Source: Pelomyxa schiedti
Lineage: Eukaryota; Evosea; Pelobiontida; Pelomyxidae
Length of the DNA: 64,000 bases
Assembly (NCBI GenBank): GCA_020536535.1
Contig: JAHLWZ010000171.1
Span: forward strand, 4,584 to 68,583
Direction of reading: 5' to 3'
In this document: positions 46,657 through 58,800 of the stretch, piece after piece
Layout of the letters: each line of letters starts with the position of its first letter
How positions within the stretch are numbered: position 1 is the first letter of the stretch
Position numbers and translations under genes: made by a program
The notes under the pieces: generated by a model
Told to the model about the DNA's origin: nothing
Databases searched by the model: none
Seen by the model: only the letters and a program-made list of their open reading frames with translations

Positions 46657-47464
46657 ATGGGTAACTTCATCACTACGATCTTGTACGAGTCGCCCTACCT
46701 GTGGGCGTTTACGTCCGTTGCTCTGTGTATGGCTCTGTCCGTTGTTGGTTCTGCTTGGTGAGTGCGCGAGAAGGAAACACTCAAAAAACACACAAAAAAA
46801 AACACCACAAAATCGAATTGTTGTGCATTTGCTTCTCTCAATCTCTTCTCTCTATCGTTGTCTCTTTGGTTGATAGGGAAATATTTATCGCCGATTGAGA
46901 AAATGACAGGGGTATTTGGACAATTGGAGCGTCTACTTTGGGTGTTTCTATCCACAAGGGGAGACTAGAAACACGGAACTTGGTGAGGTGAATTTTTTTT
47001 ATTATTATTTAGTTTTTACGAATGGGGCTGGGTTATTTGTGGGTAAGGCACTTTCTAACGAACATAAACGGAAACAACAGCGTGCTGTTTTGTGAGGCTT
47101 TGTCTATCTATGGGATTATTGTCTCCATCATCATGACAACTAAGGCACAGTCACAAACATGCGACCCTATTTCTGCTGGTGATTATCTCGTAGGATACCA
47201 GCTAATGGCTGCTGGCCTAATCTCTGGGTGTGGAAATCTTTTTGCTGGGTACATTTCCTTTACCATAGACCTCACTTAATAACAAAATGCAGACTCACTT
47301 TAGGGATTGTGGGGAAAGGAATGGCAGTGTGTGCAGCTGCTGTCTCATCTCTTTTTGTCAAAATGCTGATTGTGCTGATTTTTGCCGAAGTTCTAGGGTT
47401 GTATGGCATGATTGTGGCATTGATCCTTGCCAAAGATGAATTTGGCATAGTGTGTTCAGTTTGA
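46657..47464 (+). CDS. ATP6V0B: V-type ATPase proteolipid subunit c'' (V0)
   Basis: Exons 46657-46757, 46910-46987, 47081-47248 and 47293-47464 all join in phase to 172 residues. The product reads MGNFITTILYESPYLWAF, SVALCMALSVVGSAWGIWTI, ETRNLVSVLFCEALSIYGII, GYQLMAAGLISGCGNLFAG and FVKMLIVLIFAEVLGLYGMI. The proton-carrying glutamate in LFCEALSIYG is present, as is the second FAEVLGLYG glutamate. The order of helices and the SAWG-(I/V) and NLVS-(I/V)-(I/L)-FCEA junctions, restored exactly by splicing, match ATP6V0B/Vma16. It forms part of the membrane ring of the V-ATPase. The N-terminus lacks the extra helix of animal and yeast proteins. Confidence 0.93.
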
Positions 47465-47505
47465 AAAAAAAAAGAACCTGTAGCAAATGGTTTTTTTAAC
47501 CTATT

Positions 47506-48651
47506 TTATCCACCCAACACTGCTTCACTTTCCAAAAGCATTATGTTGTGAATTTTTGTTTGGGCCAAAATTTCCTGGTGGGAGCCCAACAGTGCCTGCA
47601 TCCCTGTTTGGGACAAAAATACACCAAAGAAGGCCCCACAGTGTTTTCTAGCCAATTCAAGCTGAAGTGTTATGTGTGCCTGGATGGTAGCCAAATCTGA
47701 GGAGTACACAGTTGTGTACCACAGGCTCCCAGCAACTTTTCTACATAGATAGCCAGTGGATAAAGATGTTTCACTGGTCAGAAACACAGTTTTGTCGTGG
47801 TCCTCTAATTCCCTGAGTCGTTCAAGGCTTACAATTTCAGATTTCCAGTCGTCGATAATGTGGTACACAGGGAACATTCCTGGGCCATTTACAATTGCTT
47901 TGTTGGTGGTGATGAGTGCGTGAACAGCCTCTGCTGTGCAGGGGTGGATTTGTCCCATAACTGTTGGGGAAGCCTCTGCTGTAACACGGGAAAAAGCTAG
48001 CTCGGCTTGGGATAAAGGCACCACCTGAGTCACTGAGCAGAGTACGAATTGTGGTGCAAGACCCAACTTGGATAGAACGTGGAATGATGCCGTGTTATTT
48101 GACTCCACAGTAGCCCGATATCTTTTCACATCTGGAAAAAAGGTATGAGAAAACGGGTAGGAAGAAGCAAAGCGGAACTTGGGCCAAATTGCCGCTGTGA
48201 TACAATAGACTGTATGAAGTCCACAAGAGCTTTTCCCACGCCTCTCCCCTGAAAGTCTACATTCACAATATAGAAGCCATAAGGCACAAGAACAAAGATG
48301 CCTCAGAATGAAAGTCACAAACCAGGGTGGGTCCTGAGTCCCTTTATCATAATTGTTTGCTGTCCAGGATCCACAAGTTGGCCGCCACACATTCCCACAA
48401 TATCTCCAGGGGGTTCCAAAAAAGCACCAACAAGTAACATTTTGTTCCTTCCTGTGTCACCATATTAATCCCCACGCATCTTTGCTTTGGGTTTAAAAAA
48501 AAAAGGAAAAGAAACAAGTACTGTGCAAATCAAACCAGTAATGAAGGACACAAGGCAAATAGTCCATTCCGTTCCACATCCCTGGTGGACTCAGTCTTCT
48601 TATTGTTTTCTCGATGTCCCCTTCATCTAGTAGCCTACAGCGCACAGCCAT
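47506..48651 (-). CDS. GNAT acetyltransferase, histidine N-acetyltransferase (NAT16)-like
   Basis: The ATG at 48649-48651 starts MAVRCRLLDEGDIEKTIRRL and GMWNGMDYLPCVLHYW. After an intron MLLVGAFLEPPGDIVG and a GLRTHPG segment follow. The acetyl-CoA loop is VDFQGRGVGKALVDFI (motif A, R/Q-x-x-G-x-G/A), and motif B is VESNNTASFHVLSKLG. A long C-terminal part (about 150 residues) without other domains ends at 47506. The GxDYLP...W start and this two-part layout are those of NAT16-type histidine acetyltransferases, but substrate is inferred only. It is transcribed in the same direction as the PKS gene and begins 120 bp beyond its stop. Confidence 0.75.
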
Positions 48652-48771
48652 TTTCGGTTTTGATTTCAGATAGAGTGAATTTTTAGTCGATAAACGGAAG
48701 AAAGTAAAAAAAAAAATTTTTTTTTTAGCTTGATACAGAAGGTCCAGTTTACGAAAACAAAAAAAACAAAA

Positions 48772-51700
48772 CTACAAGATGGAGCACCAGCAGGGGAGAT
48801 GTGATTGTCTGAATTGTTGTGTCTGTGGTGACTTGGTCTCTGGTGTGCAACATTGTGTGTTTGTGTCTGAGGCATAACAACTATTTACTCTGAGGCTGTT
48901 GCGTTCTGCGGTGCTGATTCCTGTTGTCTCTGCTGTTGCTGTTCTGTGCCTGAGTCCAGAGTGTTGCTGCTGTTCCACAGAAGCGAATGACGCCTCGGTG
49001 TCGTCGTCGTCATCAGCGAGAGCTGTGCTGGGCTCATCAGGGTTGTCGAAAGTAATGTGGGTCGCCGGAGGCACCCCAGGCGGCGACGGGGCGCCCGGGA
49101 AGTCCTTGAACTCCGCCTTGATCGAGCGCAGGATCTGCGCCGCGCGGAGAAGCTCGGCCATGCTGTGGTGCGAGTTCACGTTGGTGCGGACCCGCGCGGA
49201 ACCGGGCGGGACCGACCCCCCGCGCGAAACTATGGGAGTCGCGAACAGCCCGTTGTCGAGCATCCGGCGGGAGAAGGCCACGCAGGTCTCGTCGTTGCCG
49301 ATGAGGATGGGCACGATCGGCGTGCTGGTGCCGAAGGTCACGAAGCCCGCGTCCTCGAGCGCCTTCTTCCACGCCGCGGCCTTGTCCTGTATCATCTTGA
49401 CGCGCCAGGGCTCCTCGCGGATTATTCGGAGCCCGGTTCTGGCGATGTGGCACTGCATGTCTGAAATGCCGGTGCTGAAGACGTAGGGCCGGGAGTTGTA
49501 CACCAGCCAGTCGATCCCGTCCTTTGGGCCACAGACGTAGCCGCCAAGAGAGCATATGGCCTTGCTGAGGGTCCCTGACTTCCAGTGAGCTGCACCGAAC
49601 ATGTTGAAGTGCTCTTCGATTCCGCGGCCTGTGGCCCCAAGTACTCCCATAGAGTGTGCTTCGTCAAGTACAAGCACGCAGTCGTACTTTCTGGCGAGAT
49701 TGTCAAGTACCGGGAGGTTCGCTATGTGACCCTCCATGCTGAACACGGCATCAGTGACAATAACTTTTCCTGCGTTTTGGGGAGTATCTTGCAACAAAGA
49801 CTCCAAATGTACATAATCCATGTGTTTGAAAGGGACTATACTGGCACCTGAAAGTCTACACCCATCATTGATTGATGCGTGGTTGAGGGCATCACTGAAG
49901 ATATAATCTCCAGATTGTGCAACAGCTGAGAGAAGCGTTAGATTAGCAGTAAAGCCCGAAGGGGTGATAAGGGCAGCTTCACAGTGACAAAATTCTGCTA
50001 TTTCACGCTGCAACTCAGCTTGTTCAGGCAGGATTCCTGCCTGAAGGGCACTTCCGAGTGAGCTTATAAGTGGTTTATCTTGGCTTGCTTTAATCATTCG
50101 CGGGTCATTGAATAATCCATGGTAGTTATTAGATTGAAGCAGGAGAGCGGTTTTTAGCTCGCCCTTGGTGCCAGGTGCATTTCTGAAGGTAACTTTATTG
50201 TTTTTGCCGTAGTGATCGATATCGAGGTGATGCATAACAATTCCAGCGGATCGCATCTTATTGAGCTCGGTAATAAATGTAGAAATACGACGCTTTTGGG
50301 GTGCCGGCCACTCAGATAACACTCGGCGGCGAATTGCGCCCGGTGCACTGAGTGCGCCCATAGGAGCAGTGGAAACGGAGGCAGAGCTGGTGGCGGGAGC
50401 GGGGGTGGAAGTTAGGGTTGCAGTAGAAATAGAGCTGGTGGGGGTGACTATGGCTGTTGAGGAAGGTTTTTTGGGATTTTCTGAAGAAGTTTCTGCAATT
50501 TTAGGGACTTCCGTGCTTGCTGCCTTCGCTACGGTATCTGGGGCCGCTGCCTTTGCGGTGACTGTGGACTGTGGTGGACTGTCAACTGAAGGAACTTCTC
50601 CCCTCAAAGTGGAAATTTCCGCAGCGAGCTCTGCAATGGTGATTCCACTGAGGAGTTTCAGTGGTGAAATGCTCACACCAAGTTCAGACATAATCCAAGT
50701 GCGTAGGCTGGTTGCCACAAGACTGTCAATGCCCTGGGATGCAAGAACCATGTCTTCTCCTATAGTCTGTTCATCTATGCCAAGAGTCTTCGCCAGCCGA
50801 GCTTTCAATAGTGAGAAGACTGACGAATCACCAGAAACGGGCTTCTGGGTGGTTTCGTCCACAAAAGTATTTTCAGAGAAGCGAGCCAAATTTAGGGTTC
50901 CTTTATTACTTGGATAAAATGCATTCATATCTATCGAGAAAACGGAAACTGCAGAATCCGATTCCTTTCGAGAAAGAAGGGTATAGAGACAGGCGAGAGA
51001 TTGCTTTGCTGGGACTTGATTAACGCCATCAGCAGCAAGAGTCATTGCCATCCAAGGAGATGTTGTCAAAACTCCTGTTTCTCCAATTGCTCCCCATTGA
51101 ATGGATAAGGCAGGTAACCCAAGGTAATGTCTGTACTGTACGAATTTATCCATAAAATAGTTACCAGCAACGTAGGGTGTTTGCCCTCCCCTTCCAAAGA
51201 GAGATGAAATTGACGAGAACATTACGAATTGCTTCACTGGGTGTGAGAGGGTAACTTTGTGTAAATTCCACGCGCCAAGAAGTTTTGGTAAGCAAACGCG
51301 AGAAAATTTCTCACTTGTAAGGTTATAGAGGGAGCAATCACCGTGAGTAGTAGCACAGTGATAAACACCTTCTATTCTCGGCATCTCACTCTCTACAACT
51401 TTAATTGCTGCCACAGCAGACTCATAGTTACAGACATCAAGAGATAAGCACAGAACTTTACAGCCATGGCGTTTTAGCCATTCAACTTCCTGAGCATCAG
51501 AAATTGTTTTCGGTTTACCTTCACGGGAAGCTAGTACAATATTTTTTGCTCCGTGGTCATACAACCACTTTGCAGTTGCAAATCCAAATCCACTTAAACC
51601 ACCAGAAATCAGGTATGAGGCATTAACATTGCATAACCAACTATGGCCACTGTGTAATGGATGAAGATCTTCTTTGGAAGGTGTGTTGAGAGTTACGGCT

Positions 51701-54700
51701 ATTTTTCCGATATGATCTGGATTGCTAAACTGTTGCAAGGCATCTTGGATGTGTGAAGTGTCATACATTTTGACAGGCAAAACACCAGATAACTGGGATG
51801 CCAGTTTCAAGATTTCAGGGCCAAGTTCATAGAACACCTCTTTGTCTGGTATTCGAGATAATTCGACTATGTGGACAGATTGATTGTCAGAAAGTGTGTT
51901 GACTGGGAGTTGTTGTCCTGGGATGAGTTGAATAAACCTTCCATTACTGGCGAGCATTTGTACTGACTGTTCGGCTAGTGCTCCAGTATATGGATTCACT
52001 ACTATATCTACACCTCTACCGAAAGTAAGATCCATAACCTTTTGTGTCAGGCTAGGATCCTTTATCATAAAGACATTCTCCAAGCCTACAACCTGCTTGA
52101 GGTGATTCATCTTCGCTTCGGTGGAGGCAGTAGCTATCACTTGGAGACCGAGTGACCTAGCAAGATGAACAAACGCAAGTCCAACACCACCAGCTGCAGA
52201 ATGAACCAAAATGAGCTCTCCTTTCCGTACCTTGGTGCAATGGAGCAGTGAATAAACAGCAGTCCACGATGGAATCATCACTACTGCGGCTTCTTCCGCC
52301 GAGAGAGTGGGTGGTTTTGGAAACACTGAATAGAAAGTTGATATCAAGTGGGAACAGAGGGTTCCCAGACGTGTCATAACAATAACCTCATCTCCAGGTT
52401 TGACATGTGTAACTGCACTTCCAACACGCTTTACCACACCAGATCCCTCTAGACCAAGCTTGCCATATTTGTGCCAATGATCTGTTGCTCTTCCTACATC
52501 AAGCAATCCTTGAGAAAGAAGGAAGTCCTTGAAGTTGAGACCAGTGTATTTCATCTCTGTGCACACTTCAGTTGGGGCAAGTGCGCGACCAGCATCAAAT
52601 TTCACAAATCTGATGTGCTTTGTTCCTTCATCAAGTTGCAACTCCCACCCTTCTTCTGTGACTGTTGGGACAGGTGGCAGTTCAAGGTGCTGAGCTTCGT
52701 CTTTCAAATCATAAAAATTAACTCGTTCACAAAAGCGTTGATTCTTGTGAATACAAATTTCAGTCTCAACTGGAGCATTCCACCCAAAAAGTATCTCTGA
52801 AGAAATGTGAGCTGTAGACTCTTGAATGTTAGCAGAAGGGTCAAGGTCTATCACCTTGACACACAGTGACGTTTCTGCACAAATCACACGTGCAACTCCC
52901 CAAACAGAAAATAAAGACATTCCTGGGAAGTGACTCCTGGTTTGTTGGGGATCTTGAACGCCTTGGGTGATAACAACCACTCCGCATATTATATTAGCTT
53001 GGCCTAAAGCTGTGCACATATAGGCCAGATGGAGGGCACCGTCAAGTGAAGCTCTCTTCAGGTCTTCCTCAAGTGGTTCCTGTGTTGAATAGTAGGATGC
53101 GGGCCACAGGTCAATTATGTGCTCAGTGGATTTTCCAACCGATTTAAACAGTTGAAGCCAATGCTCTTTGTTCAATGGATCTAGGGAGAGAACTGACCCA
53201 GTTTCTTCATATGTAGGACCCGGCACAATCACAATAACTTCCCGATACTGTGGACGGAAGGAAGAAACAAGAGAGTGCGAAAGTGCACGGCAATTCTCAC
53301 AAGATAGTACAAGGAGAGTTCCATTGTGTACTGTTGTTGCTGTGTCAAGGGGGATTTCCAGTGGTTTGGGAATCCATTTTTCAGTACCAAGAGAAATATT
53401 TGTTGCTTTATTGGTTACACTGCTGAGGCATAGGTTTTTCACCGAAACCAGAGGTTTCCCTGTGATATCCATCAATATGGCATCTCCAACAAGTGATTTC
53501 TGAGGGACAAAGTCGCGGATCTTTGTGTGGCACCAGAAGGAAGAAAAGTTGCGTGCAGAAGACAGTGGTTTTTGTGCGAGAAAGGAGGCAAAGGCCAACT
53601 CTATTCCCTTTGACCCTCCATTATCAGAAACGACAGCAGAGAAGCCTGTCTTGTATAAACGTTGGGTCCATTCCTCTCTGCTTAGACAAACGTGATCCCT
53701 ATCTTTTGGGTCGTTAGCCCACCATTGGTCAAAAAGACCAAACAGGAAGTTGAAGAAAACGGAGTCTTTTCTAGTTGGTTCTGTAAGAAGTAACACTCCC
53801 CCTGGGGAAAGGGCATCAAAAATTCTCGATAGCACAGGGCCCACTTCTGAAGCAACGTGGACGACAGCGAATGCTATGATTACATTTACCTCTCTAAGTT
53901 CGTCGGGGAAAGGTTTCGCAATATCAAGAGTACTACATTGCACAAAAGGTATATGCCCGAACATCTCTTTTGCACTGCTTACAAAGAAAGGTGAGACATC
54001 AGTAAAAATGTACTCCACATCGCATCCATTTGTATAAGCTTCTTGGCAGAGTGGAAGGAATTGTTTTGTTGCTCCACCGGTACCACCACCAATTTCAAGA
54101 ATTCTAATTCGCTTTCCGCACTGCAGTAATTTTCTCAATACCGGGAATGAGGTAGTATTAATGTTGCAGGTAACAGACTCAGAATAAAACTTGGAAAGTT
54201 TGTCATCCTCAAAGAGGGAGCCTGAATTGTTCAGAACGTGAACAACATTTTTTCCCACACTGTGGATGATTTCAGATTCTATGGTCATCACTTTGAAAGG
54301 GAACAAAGGTATATCAGGATTGGGCACAAAATCTGTAGAAATGCTCCTGTGCCAATTTATGTACTTCTGCTTACTTGGTGTCCAATTTGTGGTGCCTTCT
54401 ACCGCTTTGCAAAAAAGAGCAGAATAATATTTACAGAGTAATATCAAATGAGGATTTTCTTGCAGAGCCATTACGAGTCTGTCTTCTTCAACTTTGTCAT
54501 ACTGTGGGGCAAAGTCACCTTTTAATTCCACTTGAAAATCGAAATCCTTGCTTTGAATGGGACTTGGTTGAGAAAGTATTTCGAGCTCGCCCACAGATGC
54601 AGGAAGGAGGATATTGGAACCCCTAAGGTCAGGTACACTTAAGAGACCGCCGATAATGCACTGAAAGCAGCCGTCCAAAACAGTAGGATGAAGAGCGAAG

Positions 54701-57700
54701 TTTTCTGTAACTGACTCCAAAACACTGTGTCGAAAGGTCAGCTGACCCAGTGCTTCATTAAAGTTGGTATTGTTGATGAAAATTTTGGAAATTGGGGAAA
54801 ATAGAGGCCCATAGTTGAGGCCCATTTCTGAAAATGCTTTGTAGACTGTTGAGTGTCCTTTTTGTAATTTGCATGCTGTCTTGAGGGCGGAAAGCTCGTC
54901 TGTTGACTCTTCAGATGGGGAACTGACTTCAATATTACATGAGGCACGCTTTGAAAGAGATTTCTCCGATTCAGCTTTAGTGTGAACTTCAAATCCCATG
55001 CGCTTTCCAGTTGGGTGATAGTTTGTGACAATGCACTTGAACTCTACATAAGAGTCTGGGGATAAGATAACTGGGCTGTGAAAGACAAGATTTGCAACCC
55101 GAACTTGACTAGTCCTAAAGACTTCCCTTGCGGCAAGAGTGGCAAGTTCGGCGTAAAAAGCACCTGGGACTACAATGTCCTCTCCTGCACTGACCTTATG
55201 GTCAGATATCCAAGGGTACAAGTTTAATGCAACAACGTTACTCCATGAGGGTATTGGGGAATCATCTCGCAGTCCCAACAAACTATGTGTTGCACTTAAT
55301 CCCCGCCGGTATGTTGTGAAATGTTTTGGTTCGAAAATTTGAACTGTGTTTTGCCACACTGGCGAGTTAGGTACTTTTATCCACCTCATTTTGTCTTCTG
55401 GCTCGATACCAAGAAGCGGGTGCTTGGAAATATTGTCCCAGTTCAGATTTCCAATGCCGTTTACATAGAGAGTGGAAAGCGCTGATAAGATCACGTGGCG
55501 TTCAGGCTTGTTTCTCTCGATTGAATGCACAATAAAGGTAGGAGTTTTTGGCGTCGAGGCTGCAGTTGCTTCAAGGTATAGACTGAGAACAGGATGATTC
55601 GCCAGCTCTACAAACACGTTGAATTTTTCCTCAAGAGCTGATAAAATCGCAGGGTAGAAAAGAACACTGCATCGAACATTTTTCCACCAGTAGTCTGGGC
55701 CTGGAGGATCGTGAAGGACTTTTCCCAGGACAGTGGAGTACATAGGGATTTTTGGATGAGGAGCGGGGGCTAGAGTCTGTAACTCTTGAATTAATTGCTC
55801 TTTGATAGGCTCTGTTTGATAACTGTGGAAGGCATTTTGCACATGTAAAAATTTTGCAAACTGATCTTTTGCTTTCAGTGTTTTTTCAACAGATGCGAGT
55901 GCTGCAGGATCCCCTGCCAAAACAACAGAGTCAGCACTATTCACAGAAGCAATATCCACATTGGAAACACCAGTTATCAACTCTGCAGCTTTGGCTGCAG
56001 ACATATTAATTGCCAGCATTCTGCCCTTGCCACTTAAAGCCTGTTGTAGTCTAGATCTGACGCTGATTACAAGGACACCTTCCTCCAATGTCAAATAACC
56101 ACAAGCAACAGCTGCAGCTACTTCGCCAACACTGTGACCAACCACAGCATCAGGAACTATCCCCCAGTGTCGCCAGAGGGAATTCAGGCCAATTTGAACA
56201 GCAAAGATCAATACTTGTGCAAACTGAGTCTGATTGACGCGTGACTCTGCTTCAGTTTTGTGCAGCTCTTCCACTACTGACCATCCCATCACCCTTTTGC
56301 CAATGACGTCAACTTTAGAAAGTGCATCATGAAAAATTGCGTCCTCAGCATACAGCTGCCTCCCCATAGCATACCATTGTGGTCCCTGGCCAGAAAACAC
56401 AAATAAAACCTTGTTATTTCTCTTCAGAAATTGAGCTGTGCCTGATTTCCAACCATCCTCTTGCGCTTTTGGATTTTGGATGAAACTTTCCAGGGATTGG
56501 CACATTTCAGAAGGATTTCTTCCAAGTACAACAAGACGTTGTGAGTAGTGATTTGATCGTTTCCCAGCAGAGTAAATAATATCTGATAAGGAAGCTTTGC
56601 TTGTAGAAAGAAAACTGTGCCACTTTTTTGCACATCCACTTAGAGCTGTGCTTGTGTGTGCGGATATCGGTAAACAATAAATCGGTTTTTCTCCAGGGAT
56701 ACTCTCCTCGGAGAAAGTGGGTGATGGTGGTGTCTGTAATGGTGGGATGTACTCCTCTATAACTGCAGTGGCATTGCTGCCACCAAAGCCAAATGAATTA
56801 ACAACAGCTATCTTTCTTTTGGTCACTTTGCTCCACTGTTCTCCTTTCCAGGGGATTGCAAGGCTTCCAAGATTGAAATGGGGATCCAGTGGCACTAATC
56901 TTTGCGGGAATATTTCATTATGCTGATTTTTGTTTTTGTTGGTTTAGTGAACAAAAAAGTCTAGGAGATTTCGGGAACCTGAATCATGAGAAGAACTTTT
57001 GTAAGACTTGCTAACCCTGCTGCTGCTTCAGTGTGTCCAATATTCGATTTGACTGATCCTATGAAACAGGGACCTCTGGTGCCAACAGCGTCTTCACTAA
57101 ACACGCTCCTGAGAGTGTCAACCTCGATGGGATCACCTACTGGTGTTCCTGTGCCATGGGCTTCGATATATGTTACGTCTCTGGGATCAACATGGGCAAC
57201 TTTGAGAGCCTGCTGCAAGACAGTTATTTGCCCCGTTGATGATGGGCGATTAATAAACTGCTTGCTACCGTCATGGTTATTGGCAGTGCCTGCTATGACA
57301 CAATAAATATGGTCGCCATTTGCCACAGCATCGGAGAGAGGCTTTTGGTGAAGTTGGTAAGGTTTTATTTATTTTGACTTATAATGGCGCTTCTTTTTCT
57401 CTACACTGTTTTAAATGCAGTATATAATTCTAAGTTTTGTGTTGTGTTGCGCTGCTTTTGAATTGCAGGGTGTATTAAAGTGTTTATGTTTAGGGACGCA
57501 CTTTCAATAAGAAAGCCGAGCCACCTTCAGCCCTGACATATCCATCAGCGTTGGAGCCAAAAGTGTTGCACCTGCCAGAGGAAGTTGTCATTCCGGCCCT
57601 GGAGACTGCCAGAGAGAACTGGGGCAGCAGAAGCTGGTTCGAAGCAGCCACCAAGGCCGAGGAGCACTCGCCCGCCCGCATGCTGCTGTACGCCAGGTGC

Positions 57701-58406
57701 AGCGCCACCAGGGAGCCGCTGCAGGCCGTGTCGACCGTGAGGCTGGGCCCGCGGAAGTCGAAGAACCACGACAGGCGGTTGCTCAGCATCGCGAGGGCCG
57801 CGCCGTTGGCAGTGTAGGGGGAGATGTCCGGCTCGCTCTGCATCAGTATCACCGGCCAGTCCACCCCGAAGCTGGCCACAAACACGCCCGTCGAGTTCCC
57901 CCCGGGCAGCACCTTCCTCGTGCACGAGGAGGACGAGGCGACGGGGAAGGGCTCCCCGGCGTCTGCGAGGGCCTCGCAGGAGAGCTGCAGGAGTTGGTGC
58001 TGGACTGGGCCCAGGAAGGAGGCTTCTTTGCCGGAGAGGCCGAAGAAGGAGGGGTCGGCGCTGGTGACCGGCTCCTCGAGGGTGCCGGCGTAGGGGGTTT
58101 TGATCTTGCCTGGCCCGCAGTGCACGCCCGTGTCGAGCTTGTAGGCCGGGATCTGCCGAACGGCGTCGGCGCATTCGTGCAGGAGCTGGTAATATTCGTC
58201 GAGGTTTCTCGCGGTGGGAAATTTACAGCTGGTGCCGATTACTGCCACGAGAAATCTGTTCGTTCGTTATTGGTGGGGTGGAATGTTTAATTGGGGTGTC
58301 GGCGGAAAGGAAAAGAAAACCGCGAAGTAATGATGACGGGAATAGGAACGGTTTGGGAAAATGTGGAAAACAACCTGTCGTTGCCTGCATCATCACCACC
58401 GGACAT
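48772..58406 (-). CDS. Highly reducing type I PKS fused to PLP-dependent alpha-oxoamine synthase
   Basis: Exons 58406-58375, 58255-57502, 57341-56979 and 56922-48772 join in phase to 3099 residues. KS: Cys189 in VDTACSGSL, His324 in EAHGTGT, His365 in KSNIGH. AT: Ser647 in GHSVGE, with a malonyl-type NAFHS motif. DH: His958 (HKVSAGEDIVVPG, slightly longer than usual) and Asp1133 (HPTVLDGCFQ). C-MT: LEIGGGTGG about 1324. ER: HSAAGGVGLAF about 1957. KR: SGGLSGFGF about 2157, Tyr2300. ACP: Ser2450 in GIDSL. A Pro/Thr/Ser linker leads to the synthase: His2731 (DALNHAS), Asp2803/His2806 (LDEAHSMG), and Lys2837 (GTLSKA) for PLP. There is no thioesterase. The final residues CWCSIL form a CaaX box. 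The predicted product is a 2-amino-3-ketone from decarboxylative condensation of the polyketide with an amino acid. Confidence 0.93.
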
Positions 58407-58800
58407 TGCCTTGTTTCGGGCTGTTGTTGATACAACAAGAAGAAAAATAAAAACAGTCTGTTACGGTAGGAACCGCCTGTGTGTGATTAAAAACTGCAAT
58501 TACATTCCCATATATTTCGCATATGCTTGTTGTTGACCGCTGACTTCAGACACACCCCATTTTGAGCAACTGTTCCCTGATCACCGGCCGGAATGTCCCA
58601 AATCTCATCACATCAGATTCATCTTGCCCTCTCTAAGAAAGCGAATTCTGATCTCGTCTGAACATTCCAACCGACACCCCAACGCGGAAGGTGCGCCAAT
58701 CCAGGGTTTTCGTCTCTCTTCTAACACCAAAGCAAACAACCAACTCAACGCCAACAAAAAAAAAAAAAAAAAAATACCAAGCTAGGTGACGCGCCGCGCA
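58407..58800. other. Intergenic region between divergent PKS and kelch-KCTD genes
   Basis: This 394-bp spacer holds both promoters. There is a pure A tract just before the kelch gene (about 58756-58774). No protein frame is convincing. A possible box C/D RNA lies on the minus strand and is listed separately. Confidence 0.5.
58540..58616 (-). ncRNA. Candidate box C/D small nucleolar RNA
   Basis: On the minus strand a perfect C box GTGATGA (58611-58605) and a D box CTGA (58549-58546) are 55 nt apart. Just outside them CTGAT and GTCAG can form a 5-bp terminal stem (one wobble, one spacer base). Size fits a snoRNA. The guide target was not identified, and short motifs like these occur by chance. 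Confidence 0.25.

Noticed and set aside
48899-49486. 195-codon plus-strand frame
   Set aside because: It lies antisense to the highly conserved oxoamine synthase domain and shows no own conserved features.
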